Assembly (NCBI GenBank): GCA_032353305.1
Contig: JAUCNG010398921.1
Span: forward strand, 1-16,580
Length of the DNA stretch: 16,580 bases
Direction of reading: 5' to 3'
Source: Cephalothrix spiralis
Taxonomy: Eukaryota; Nemertea; Palaeonemertea; Archinemertea; Cephalotrichidae
Shown here piece after piece: positions 7,801-15,089 of the stretch (positions are counted from its first letter, which is position 1; every line of letters starts with the position of its first letter). The translations under genes and the position numbers were made by a program. The notes under the pieces were generated by a model. The model saw only the letters and a list, made by a program, of their open reading frames with translations, had not been told where the DNA came from and ran no database searches.

Positions 7801-10800
7801 ATTATAATGTGTATATAGATTCTTATGCCTACAGGTGTACTAAAACTGCTTCTTAATCTGAGATCAATAAGAAAAAATAGATGGCTCGTATTTTTAATTT
7901 ATGTAACTTTGAGATATCTGATTTATTTTTTTTTAGATAAGGAAGAAAAAGCTGAAACTAAAAACAACGTTACACAGAACTGTACTGGTATGTATTGAAG
8001 AAAAGTTCTAAAACAATAAGTTACTAATTTTAAATATACAAGTATGGTTGGAACACTAGCTGCGCTATTTAGTAATGCAGGTTACATTTATGGGATCGAT
8101 GATCAATAGTATAGATTTCCTATACTTGCAATGTAGAATTAGTATAGGGGCGTTTTTATTAATGTAGAAGTAGTCTACTGTATTATTAGTATAGAGGCGT
8201 TTTTATAGGGATAAAGGGGGTCACTTGAATGAGTAGTAAATCGAATTAGATTTCCTGGAATATTGGGAAATCTAAATGGACTACTTAACTCCTGATAAAA
8301 ACACCTTAGTTGTACATTTCCTTAGACTTTGAGCACAAATAAGCACTTAATTAGCAGTAGTTCTTTACATAAAAGCATCAGTATATCTCAATAATTTTGA
8401 CTTATTTAAGAATATTTTCGTAACTCTTAACCTGGAAAAAAGGGAAAAGTCTAGAAAAGTCGGAAAATTTTCATTTTTGAGAAAGTCTGAGAAATTTTTT
8501 TCTTGAGAATTAGTTCACGACTAAGTCTCTTTGTCAATACAAATTATGTTTGAGTTCTTGCATTTGGTAAGGGAAATGATTTGATTTTGAAATGGTCAGG
8601 GAAAAGTCAAGGAATGGTAAAATAAAGGCTACCCTTTAATTATTGCTTACCGAATTTTAAGCTTTTGTGTTTTTACTCACTACTAATGTAACATAACTAT
8701 CAGGCGTTTTTGTGATCCATTTGTTGTGTAAATAACCTTACTAAACCACACTTTGCTGCTTTAGATACCACATCAACAACTGGAAGCTCCTCCGGGACGT
8801 CCTGCATGTCAAATGACCAATATGAACCAGTTCTCCCAAGTGTAATATCTAACCCAGGTATGACAATTTTATATTGAAACTAAAAAAAATTAAGGATCCG
8901 GAATATTTCGAGGGATGGTAAGGGTAAAGTCAAGCACAAGGGTACAGTTTAGCTTCCCCTATCTAATACATACTCATACTAATAAAACCCCAATAGTCGA
9001 GGCCCATAATGCCCACACAAGTTGTATTTTTTTTTAATCGAGCACTTTGTTAACAAATTAACAAAGCAAATTTTGAAGTATACATTAAAGTTTTACTTTT
9101 GGCCTCATTTTTATTGTATACCATTTTTCTGTTACTTAAGGCATTGTCGCCTTGATAAACAGCATCATCTTCATTTTCGACTAGAAAACTCGGCCCAAAT
9201 TTCAAACGACTTTTTACTTTTTTTTGAGTATGTTGTAAAAAATCATCGATATTTTACATTGAACGATATCACAAAAATTGTTAAACAATATCAAAAAAAA
9301 GTTTAACACTATATGTACCATTCTTTGGTTATTGTACGAGTTTCCAGTGGGATAAAAATGAGTTAGTAGCCCCGAGTGGAATAATGGTTTAATCCCCCAC
9401 TTAAACGAGTGTAATAAGTTAATAACATTTTTATACCACGGTTCAATCCCCTTTTAACCCATTTTAAGCGATTTAAAAACCCCAAAACAGCTAATCGTGG
9501 TATAATAAATATTATTATACCTTTAACATTATATCATTGTACACAAAGTTTGATATTTGAAAATATATAACATTTGTATTATCTATTCTGCGATAATATT
9601 ATGCTCTTTTTGAAGCCCAAGTTTTTTTGTGTAGTTTTCTCTCACCTCTGACAAGAAAACAAATTAATGAAAAGGTTGATCGTGTATATTAATTTCTAAC
9701 CACGAAATACCAACTTGTTAATTCATAATTTTTCTTGACTTTTAATGAATAATTTATTTTCTAATTTTTCATTTTCAGTGTCTATTGGTAAAATACCAAG
9801 TCTTAATGAATTTTCACCACGTTTCATATCAGCACAGTTACTCTATGACGAATCAGTGACGTTCTTTAGTCGATGCGACGTTTGCGAGTCGTGTCAATCA
9901 AAAAAAATCACAAATCACACCTACACAGGGAACTTATCTTGCATTTTAAAGTATATACTAATTAATCAGCGTTCTACCTGCCATAGGAACACTGACGGGA
10001 CACTGGCTTATAATGTGAGTGTTGATAGTGACAGTTTCGGACCAACTGTTCCGGACCCACAAAGTCCGAAACAGAGTGATGTTTCGGACGGTACAAATTC
10101 TTTTCCCATTCCAAGTGTTAACATTCCCAACCCAGAACCAATTAACAATGGGAAAAATAATGTGTCTCCATTAGTGAGTTCTGTAGTTTCAAGTGATATT
10201 TTACCAAGTTCAGTTAAGGATAGTTCACATTTAAACCAAGAACTGCCTGAACTGGATAAACAAAAAGATGATAAAAGTGTTGCTAAGGATGAAGCGTCTT
10301 CGTTGCTAAGTTCCGGTAGTTCATTAGATATCCCCGTAGTCGTGGAAACCAGTAAACTAAACGTTGAAGATTCAACAATGAAACCGGATGTTATATACGG
10401 GCAACCATCATCTTCAGTCTCTACCCCTATATTACCGGATTTGGAATCGCTAAAAGCCGAAGAAGGGGGAACCGGAAGTAGTATTACGTCATCGGAAGCT
10501 GTTGCTGCCGTAAAGACGACGGAACGAGCAGAAGATGTATCATCAAAAATCAAAGAGCAGCCGGTGCCTGTGCCTGAAACTGTTGATATACCAGAGAGCA
10601 CCACAGTTTTACCAGGGTCTCCAGAAATGACACCAGCGAAAAGAGAGACAGCAATTATGAGATTGAATAATCGTGTGAAGGCATTAGAATTGAACGTATC
10701 ATTAACAAGCAGGTATGTGTTTATATTTGAACGATAAATATTCTTAACTTCCAAAACCACGAATATAAATTGCTTTGAAAAGGTAGAATTATCGCTACAA

Positions 10801-13135
10801 ACGCTTAAAAACTTCAAATACCCTAGATTTGAATTCCAACTAACGCGATATTTTTTTATCGAAATATTACTGAATGTTTAACCCGTCTGATCAATTCACT
10901 GTTGAATTTAAAAAATACATAACTCTTTTTTTCCAAGAAACAAAAAACGCAACTCGATCCGTCAATTATTTGTTATTCATAAATTCGCTTAAATGGGACA
11001 TATTTCCCTCTCTCAAATACGACAATATGCATCCTAGACCGAAGTCGAAAACCCCCGAACAATCATTCGGTAATGGTCGGATTTTCATGTTTGCTATGGT
11101 GTTTTTTAAAAAAACTCACTTTTTAGGCAGAAATAAGGCTATATCCAGCATCAAAACTGAATTTTCTAGATAATCTAGAGAGTTTATTTTCCTAATTAAA
11201 TCACATAACACACATTGAGAACATATAAAAAATTGGGTTCAAAAAGTTACTAAGAGGTGGTTCTTAGTGCTGCCACCTCTTAATAGTAACTATCGTGACT
11301 AGTAATTACTCTTGTTAGAAGTTAATTATTTATGATAGAGGTGCTTATTTTGAGTTTCACGTTAGTTGGTATAAACCACCCTTGACTTCCGGGGGTAAGC
11401 CCCTGGCCCCCGCCAAGTCCCTGCCCCTGTAAGCCGTAGAGGCTCTAGGCGACTTACCGATGCATTGCGAGATGTGGTTGTCCTTGCTACCATTTCTGGA
11501 CTCGTATTAATTTCGAGTTTGGATGCTGCTTAGCCTTCATCAGTAAGTTGTTGTCCTAAAATATTATTTGAATCCCAATTGCTACTCGTCTAACCTACTT
11601 TACTTGTTTGTATTTTCCAGGTATTTAGAGGAATTAAGTCAACGATACAAGAAGCAAATTGATCATTTGTACAAATCTTACGAAAACACGTTTGCTAGAC
11701 TTACTAACTCATCTTACATTTCGGAACAAAGAGAGTTAAGGCAACAGGAACATATCGCTGTTTTACAGAACAAGATACAAGAGATGAACGGTACGGTGAC
11801 AATCATGGTCAATGAAAGAGATATGTTTTACATGAAAGTAAGTGATTTTTAATATCTTTAATCTTTTGTTTTACTATGGTACGAAATTCTTTTGTTCGAA
11901 CTTCATTCTATTTCCTTTAGATGCAGCTACTGAAGCAATGCTAACTAAGATCACGCTAACTTGCACAATAGCATTAATCAGATATACGATAGTAACAGGA
12001 ATATAAACAGGAATATGAAATGAAATTTTCTATTTTCAAGCAAACTTTGAAAAATTTATCACGCAGCTCCTAGACAATATCGAAACAAAACCGTTACATG
12101 CCTAGCAGCGCTTACTATTCCTTTCAAGCCTTAAAAAACCCAGTTCGATTCCGTCAATTATTCGCGTAGTAATTATTTAATTTGTAAGACCGGTTTCTGC
12201 CAGATTTCCGATTTTTGATCGAATGTTAACATCACCCGTGGTATGTAAACTACCTTATTAAAAGAAGGGGTGATTTCTGAAGCCCTCTTACTACGTACCG
12301 CGCGCGCACTTCAGATATCTTTACCCATCTATTCTATACGAGCCGACTGCCAGTGCTCCAGACTGGGTTGCGTGAATCCAAAATCGAAGGCAATTGCCCC
12401 AGCTTGGTATGTAATGAAAACAGTTCATGCACATAAGAACTCCATTAGAGCTATTCGATAAGTGCTTTGCATGTATAAGAGTAGCCGGCGAGGCGGATCC
12501 CAGATTGACATGTGATCGGCCCCGATTACTTATGTTACGTCACTGTCGATCCTCAAAGTCCCGCCACATCACAATTTGGACCTGAATGTTGTTTTAAAAC
12601 TTCACTCCACTCCACTCCACTAGACGGACGTGGCTTCCTCGAGCATTTGCTCGTATACCGCGCACTCTGATCTATTTACTAAATACCGAGTAGTGTTGTG
12701 TTTTCTTCAGAAAGAGGGACAACGGATTTATTCTGACCGAGCCATTTAGTATCTGGTCTTTGTTCGTGCCCGAGTGAGCCTCGAACCCGTGACCTTCCGA
12801 TAAGAAGGCAAGTGCGCTGGACTAAACCCGCTGGACTTAACCCGTCTATTCTATATTTTCAGGTTATGCAGTTCCTCGTCATATCTGTATTAATCAACTT
12901 CTTTATCAATATCATGTTATCCCGACGAAATCGACCAAAACCGTCCGCACATGTCCCGGATGATGTTTTTGAGGAATTATTTACATCGCCGCAAAGAATT
13001 GAGCGGCGCAACTCCGACGGCGGCGCCACTTCAAAAGAGGTCACAACATTGGGTCAAATGGCCCCGACATTATCGGGGAGTGATAGTAATTTATATATTG
13101 TTGAACCAAACATTCCATTCCTTTTAGAAAGAAAG
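4787..13135 (+). CDS. SUCO: SUCO / Slp1 family SUN-domain ER membrane protein (partial gene, 8 exons)
   Basis: Eight exons splice in frame: 4787–4842, 5215–5336, 7181–7246, 7937–7987, 8765–8857, 9779–10712, 11621–11837 and 12863–13135. The product is about 604 residues of a larger protein. It begins inside the SUN domain (HFGKEHFCPLSMVRVYGTSV), then has an acidic linker, a Ser/Pro/Thr-rich region, the hallmark block MRLNNRVKALELNVSLTSRY, a coiled coil, a transmembrane helix (about QFLVISVLINFFINIML) and a cytosolic tail with NLYIVEP. Vertebrate SUCO has the same order and closely similar blocks. Numerous N-glycosylation sequons (NVT, NCT, NHT, NLS, NVS, NSS, NGT) precede the membrane helix, as expected for an ER-lumenal segment. 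Family knowledge: yeast Slp1 acts with Emp65 to protect soluble ER-lumenal proteins, and vertebrate SUCO is needed for bone matrix secretion. The 5' half of the gene and the end of the tail are outside the window or not recognised. Confidence 0.93.
4843..5214. other. SUCO intron, 372 bp
   Basis: The intron is AT-rich and has no recognisable gene. It holds a 13-base poly-G run at 5067–5079. An open frame running from this intron into the next exon is an artefact of intron read-through. Confidence 0.8.
5067..5079 (+). repeat. Poly-G run (13 G)
   Basis: Thirteen consecutive G residues lie within a SUCO intron. Such runs are prone to length error in sequencing, so the exact count should not be trusted. 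Confidence 0.9.
5215..5336 (+). CDS. SUCO: SUCO exon: end of SUN domain (2) and acidic linker
   Basis: The first base completes the Arg codon from the previous exon. The exon then encodes VYGTSVVEE, the conserved close of the SUN domain, followed by an acidic stretch rich in Asp, Glu and Ser and ending NLFTSAT. The acceptor is ctacttttag. The donor acag|gttggt leaves one base over (phase 1). A donor four bases further on (ttg|gtatct) is possible but would break the frame with the next exon. Confidence 0.92.
5410..5719. repeat. Possible short inverted-repeat element
   Basis: aactagttc at 5410 with ggttaaccagtcc at 5426–5438 is mirrored by gactggtttaaggactagtt at 5700–5719, the inner part of the left copy carrying extra bases. 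Related gactggtt/ctagtcc words recur at about 6540–6568. The arms are gapped, and no target duplication was identified. Confidence 0.3.
6115..6467. mobile_element. MITE-like element with GCGCTA-rich subterminal repeats
   Basis: Both ends are GC-rich and mirror each other: aaaatagcgctgcgttgcgc at the left, and the complement of the right end begins aaaataacgacgcttagcg; both reach a cctagcgc block about 40 bases in. Many tagcgc/gcgcta words are clustered at the ends (6121–6210 and 6348–6460), with an AT-rich middle of about 130 bases. This arrangement is typical of a non-autonomous DNA transposon. There is no coding capacity, and the superfamily and target duplication are not clear. Confidence 0.5.
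6905..7173 (+). mobile_element. 3' end of a LINE-type retroelement with (ATCTT)6 tail
   Basis: A T-rich 3' untranslated-like stretch (tttttattattttattattt) is followed by a short G-rich block, then attgttaaataaagt and six perfect ATCTT units (7144–7173). A short untranslated end closing in aataaagt plus a simple repeat is characteristic of animal non-LTR retroelements (CR1/Jockey/I-like). It is in the same orientation as SUCO and stops seven bases short of the next exon. The 5' boundary is a guess, and no coding part is visible. Confidence 0.6.
7136..7141 (+). promoter_or_regulatory. Intronic AATAAA (potential polyadenylation signal)
   Basis: A sense-strand AATAAA lies in the LINE tail 40 bases before a SUCO exon. 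It is probably the retroelement's own signal. Whether it ever truncates SUCO transcripts cannot be told from sequence. Confidence 0.35.
7181..7246 (+). CDS. SUCO: SUCO exon: post-SUN linker
   Basis: The 66-nt symmetric exon is phase 1 at both ends and encodes (D)TVISLVKKVLKGDSDSGG then EET. The helix SATDTVISLVKKVL continuing from the previous exon matches the amphipathic segment that follows the SUN domain in vertebrate SUCO. The acceptor cttctttcag is contributed partly by the adjacent ATCTT repeat. The donor is aca a|gtaagt. Confidence 0.9.
7247..7936. other. SUCO intron, 690 bp
   Basis: The intron holds the hairpin element at 7493–7795 and otherwise AT-rich sequence. A minus-strand open frame across 7347–7676 lies mostly in that element and has no recognisable protein features. 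Confidence 0.8.
7493..7795. mobile_element. MITE-like element with GGGGGTCAT termini
   Basis: The left end gggggtcatcgaaaaaatg and the complement of the right end (gggggtcatggtaaaaattg) match over about 20 bases. Inside the left half there is a perfect inverted pair: atggaaaaaattgg (7526–7539) against ccaattttttccat (7576–7589), with the second word repeated at 7594–7607. The element is about 300 bp and has no coding capacity. No clear target duplication was found. Confidence 0.5.
7937..7987 (+). CDS. SUCO: SUCO exon: short charged linker
   Basis: The 51-nt symmetric exon (phase 1 to phase 1) encodes (N)KEEKAETKNNVTQNCT. The acceptor is ttttttttag and the donor actg|gtatgt. It has low similarity to anything specific but carries two N-glycosylation sequons (NVT, NCT), consistent with ER-lumenal sequence. 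It is called from splice signals and phase fit with both neighbours. Confidence 0.78.
8137..8306. repeat. Fold-back element with duplicated left terminus
   Basis: A hairpin at 8195–8306 has left arm aggcgtttttatagggat and right arm cctgataaaaacacct, with an inner pair tagatttcc/ggaaatcta around tggaatatt. Its left end is duplicated just upstream: attagtataggggcgttttt (8138–8157) and attagtatagaggcgttttt (8185–8204). This suggests a partial duplication or a second, truncated copy. Confidence 0.5.
8431..8640. repeat. Dispersed repeat with gggaaaagtc words
   Basis: cctggaaaaaagggaaaagt near the start is echoed by ggtcagggaaaagtcaagga near the end. The terminal part (gattttgaaatggtcaggga to aggctaccctttaat) recurs at 14075–14128 and more weakly at 8911–8950, so it belongs to an interspersed family. 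Confidence 0.45.
8765..8857 (+). CDS. SUCO: SUCO exon: Ser/Thr-rich linker
   Basis: The 93-nt symmetric exon (phase 1 to phase 1) encodes (D)TTSTTGSSSGTSCMSNDQ followed by YEPVLPSVISNP. The acceptor is tttgctgctttag and the donor ccag|gtatga. It is rich in Ser/Thr with little conservation; the call rests on splice sites and an open frame in the right phase on both sides. Confidence 0.8.
8858..9778. other. SUCO intron, 921 bp
   Basis: The intron is strongly AT-rich. It contains a small inverted pair, ttataccacg (9432–9441) against cgtggtataa (9497–9506), followed by another (ggtataata/tattatacc). A plus-strand open frame at 9022–9306 is low-complexity Phe/Leu/Lys sequence and is not supported as a gene. 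Confidence 0.75.
9779..10712 (+). CDS. SUCO: SUCO large exon: Cys-containing block and Ser/Pro/Thr-rich lumenal region
   Basis: The 934-nt exon encodes about 311 residues. It opens VSIGKIPSLNEFSPRF, then a cysteine cluster (CDVCESC and two later Cys), which corresponds in position to the short Cys-containing segment in vertebrate SUCO. A long disordered Ser/Pro/Thr/Glu-rich region follows. The exon ends in the family hallmark MRLNNRVKALELNVSLTS plus two bases of Arg. The acceptor is cattttcag and the donor ag|gtatgt. The middle is poorly conserved in the family. The antisense open frame over 10008–10817 is a by-product of the biased composition. Confidence 0.93.
10942..10970 (+). repeat. Short interspersed word, copy 1 (pair at 12133–12162)
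   Basis: aaaaaacgcaactcgatccg followed by tcaattatt matches aaaaaacccagttcgattcc followed by gtcaattatt at 12133–12162 with four differences. Both lie in SUCO introns on either side of the coiled-coil exon, suggesting two remnants of one repeat family. Confidence 0.4.
11099..11125 (+). repeat. Short interspersed word, copy 1 (pair at 13936–13960)
   Basis: gttttttaaaaaaactcact is found again in nearly the same form at 13936–13960 (gttttaaaaaaaactcactt). The flanks also share a few positions, so both are probably remnants of one family. Confidence 0.4.
11246..11290. repeat. Short hairpin, 12-bp stem core
   Basis: aagaggtgg pairs with ccacctctt, extended outwards by gttact/agtaac with three unpaired bases, around a 12-base loop (ttcttagtgctg). 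It could form in the pre-mRNA; no function can be assigned. Confidence 0.6.
11621..11837 (+). CDS. SUCO: SUCO exon: coiled coil before the membrane helix
   Basis: The 217-nt exon starts by completing Arg and continues YLEELSQRYKKQIDHLYKSY, the best-conserved stretch of the family. It then carries a helical, Gln/Glu-rich heptad region ending MFYMK. Sequons NSS and NGT are present. The acceptor is tattttccag and the donor aaa|gtaagt; the exon ends in phase 0. Family knowledge places this coiled coil on the lumenal side next to the membrane. Confidence 0.95.
12600..12844 (-). mobile_element. tRNA-derived SINE
   Basis: Read on the minus strand from 12844, the sequence contains tttagtccagcgcacttgcc, then a short stem cttcttatcggaagg, then cacgggttcgaggctc. 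The first resembles a polymerase III A box with the D arm, and ggttcgaggctc fits the B box (complement at 12776–12788). This is the tRNA-related head of a SINE. The tail beyond it is not recognisable; a short (actcc)n run at 12602–12620 may mark its 3' end. A tRNA gene itself is unlikely because no acceptor stem closes. Confidence 0.55.
12816..12843. repeat. Two tandem copies of a 14-bp unit
   Basis: gctggactaaaccc (12816–12829) is followed directly by gctggacttaaccc (12830–12843), one difference. The duplication lies at the 5' end of the SINE, 19 bases before the next SUCO exon. Confidence 0.85.
12863..13135 (+). CDS. SUCO: SUCO exon: transmembrane helix and start of cytosolic tail
   Basis: The 273-nt exon (91 codons, phase 0 at both ends) begins VMQFLVISVLINFFINIMLS, a clear membrane-spanning helix, followed by RRNRPKP, the basic flank expected on the cytosolic side. 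The tail carries a Ser/Arg-rich segment and NLYIVEP, a motif also present after the helix in vertebrate SUCO. The acceptor is ctatattttcag and the donor aaag|gtaggt. The reading frame would stop soon after the donor, so splicing onward to a later exon is expected but not required. Confidence 0.94.
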
Positions 13136-14317
13136 GTAGGTGAAAATTAAGTTATTTTGCATGAGGTGAATTTACGGTGGCTCGGGATTTAGGAAAATAT
13201 TAAAGAAAAGTATAATTCGATATATTTTTTTCGCTGGCAGTCCTATTTTGAATAAATCGTTAAAAATGACCAGTTTTGCCAAAATTACAAGGGACAAGAG
13301 TATAATTATCGAACATTTTAGGACATAGTATTTTTGAACAGCTTAGATCTTGGGCTTTTTTGGCGTATACATGAAAAAACATTCCACGCACTTCAAGGCC
13401 TCGAGGCAAGGGAGTGAAAATTGAAATTCGTCAAGAAACAGCGAATTCATGACATTTTTGTCAGATGTTTTGGCCAAGTGTCAGGTTTCCCGATGGGCGA
13501 GGTCCAATTGTATGATGTCCCTCGATGCACCGAACCCAGGGGTTGATTATGGAAAAAATAAATCTATTAAACGATGCCGCAATGTTGAAGAAAAAAAATA
13601 ATGCAAAAAATGCCCCAAAATTGCACCCCTTTTCTTAAAAGTTTTATTAAAAGTTGGTCAAAAATACTAAATCGGATCTAGGGACTTTTTCGCTGACCCA
13701 TATACGCGGTCGCTGGCAGCGAAAGAGTTAACCTAAATTGAAAATAAATACATATTAGGCACTATAAGATGCGTATCTAAATATTGATTTTATTCACTTA
13801 ATGCTAACTATTTGTATAAGTCGATTAGCGACAAATTTTGATATCTAAGGTCACTGTTTCTTCTAAACCCTGTAAGCCTTTCTGCGGTCGTTGACTGGCC
13901 TTGACAACAATTTACCGGAGGCAAAATGAGTAGCTGTTTTAAAAAAAACTCACTTTTTTAATAGAGATTATAGACCTAGAAATCGGGAATTTGTTTTTGA
14001 CCCAAAACGTTATGGAATTTTTTTAATATTTTGGTTAAAAACTAGTTTACTACCTTGTGCGGTGCGCGGCTAGAGATTATTTTGAAGCGGTCAGGGAAAA
14101 TTGAGAAAATAAAGCAAAGGTACCCTTTGGAAAATAATGAGCATGAACCTTACTGTAATGCTTTATTTTGAACATGCTCTAATATTCACAGAATAATAGT
14201 CCAGAAATTATAGAAGTGCAAACGTAAGGAAGCATTGCATGTTTTTTATACAGATCTTATACTGACCCCAAGTTAACCTTAACACGTATACCTAACCATT
14301 TCTAATTTTTTGAAAAG
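13136..14317. other. SUCO intron sequence after the transmembrane exon
   Basis: Mostly AT-rich repeat-like sequence. ttttttcgctggcag near 13226 recurs as tcgctggcag near 13711, with tttttcgctg also near 13687. A short dispersed word (13936–13960) and a copy of the gggaaaagtc family end (14075–14128) follow. No exon is recognisable before 14318. Confidence 0.6.
14075..14128 (+). repeat. Second copy of the dispersed repeat end
   Basis: gattattttgaagcggtcag to aaaggtacccttt aligns with 8583–8635 (gattttgaaatggtcaggga to aaaggctaccctt), with small gaps. Confidence 0.5.
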
Positions 14318-14338
14318 GCCCCTCCTAAAACTAGAGAA
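14318..14338 (+). CDS. SUCO: Possible SUCO microexon (21 nt, APPKTRE)
   Basis: A 21-nt open segment lies between ctaattttttgaaaag and a strong donor gaa|gtaagt. It is phase 0 on both sides, which is exactly what the preceding exon requires, and encodes APPKTRE. Branch-point-like words (cctaacc, tctaat) lie upstream. Against it, the acceptor aaag is weak and a 7-residue peptide carries no conservation signal. Confidence 0.3.
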
Positions 14339-14433
14339 GTAAGTAATTAACAAGAATTCTTAATAATTCAAACAATTAATTTCTGTTATCTTGGTTTTTC
14401 ATAAATGTTCTAAGGGAATTTGTACATCTATCG

Positions 14434-15085
14434 CACGGTGTCCCTAAACGTGTATTAAGTTTAATTTTGGGGTACAGCAACATTGTTTTTGGATATGATA
14501 GCTGATAACATACGCTTTCCGGATATAGCTTTAAAAATAGCTTATCTTTTTTAGATATGAGCATTCGCGGTCAAATTTTAGGGTTGCGCATGCGTAAAAC
14601 TTAAATCTTTGTACCTCAATTTGTTGATTAGGGGCATGTTTATCTGTCCGTAATACAAATGTATGACCTTTAACTAGTTTTTGAGATATAAGCAATTTAA
14701 ATATACGTTTGTGTATTGCTTATATCTCGAAAACGGCTAGGTTTAGGTCATACATTTGTATTACAGACAGATAGAAACATGCCCCTAATTAACAAATTGA
14801 GTTACAAAGATTTTTGTTTTGTACATGTGCAACCCTTAAACTCATATCAAAAAGTAGCCAGTTAAGCTATTTATTTAAAGCCATATCAGGAAAGAGTATG
14901 TTATCAGCTATCACTTCCCAACAAATTATTGGTGTATCCCAAAATTAAAAATTTTAGAGCTTCGGCACAATTTAGACGTTTTTTTAAATCGTTCGTCCAG
15001 CAATCGACGCCAGTTCACCGTCGAAGGCTGGGGAGGGGGGGGGGGGGTCCGCATGAACAGTGACCGGTGCATTAGGGACACCGTG
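14434..15085. mobile_element. 652-bp hairpin-type non-autonomous DNA transposon (MITE)
   Basis: Perfect 14-bp terminal repeats, cacggtgtccctaa (14434–14447) and ttagggacaccgtg (15072–15085), are flanked by an identical ATCG on both sides (14430–14433 and 15086–15089), a likely 4-bp target duplication. Inside, long arms mirror each other: gatagctgataacatac at about 14497 against gtatgttatcagctatc at about 14897, and attaggggcatgttt against aaacatgcccctaat. The arms close around a loop at about 14696–14714 between gagatataagcaat and attgcttatatctc. There is no coding capacity. The CAC start and 4-bp duplication would fit a CMC/Chapaev-like transposase, which is inference. Confidence 0.75.
15035..15047 (+). 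repeat. Poly-G run (13 G)
   Basis: The run lies within the right arm of the hairpin transposon, in about 110 bases that have no counterpart in the left arm. The length is unreliable. Confidence 0.9.
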
Positions 15086-15089
15086 ATCG

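Larger units (their letters stand above)
7988..8764. other. SUCO intron, 777 bp
   Basis: The intron contains a duplicated motif and fold-back (8137–8306) and a gggaaaagtc-rich repeat (8431–8640). No gene was recognised. Confidence 0.8.
10713..11620. other. SUCO intron, 908 bp
   Basis: The intron contains a perfect-arm hairpin (11246–11290), two short words shared with other introns (10942–10970 and 11099–11125) and a moderately GC-rich block at about 11380–11470 (ccgggggtaagcccctggcc). An open frame at 10874–11173 covers repeat sequence and is not supported as a gene. Confidence 0.7.
11838..12862. other. SUCO intron, 1,025 bp
   Basis: The 5' half is AT-rich with one dispersed word (12133–12162). 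The 3' half is GC-richer and carries the tRNA-derived SINE (about 12600–12844). An open frame at 12270–12461 shows no recognisable domain and is not called. Confidence 0.75.

Noticed and set aside
9022-9306. A 94-codon open frame on the plus strand
   Set aside because: It is low-complexity Phe/Lys/Leu sequence in an AT-rich intron, and using it would break the well-supported splice from 8857 to 9779.
10008-10817. A 269-codon open frame on the minus strand
   Set aside because: It lies opposite the large SUCO exon and reads as Ser/Thr/Gly-rich low-complexity protein. The plus-strand frame has conserved family blocks and matching splice phases, so this is a compositional by-product.
12270-12461. 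A 63-codon open frame on the plus strand with several Cys residues
   Set aside because: No domain is recognised, and it cannot be fitted between the phase-0 exons on each side without a clear acceptor and donor.
12770-12844. A functional tRNA gene on the minus strand
   Set aside because: A- and B-box-like words are present, but no closing acceptor stem is seen and the 5' end is a tandem duplication. A SINE head explains it better.
14434-15085. An RSS/Transib-type end (CACGGTG resembling the CACAGTG heptamer)
   Set aside because: Transib and RAG-type elements make 5-bp target duplications; only a 4-bp ATCG match is present, and no nonamer-like block was found at a fixed spacing.
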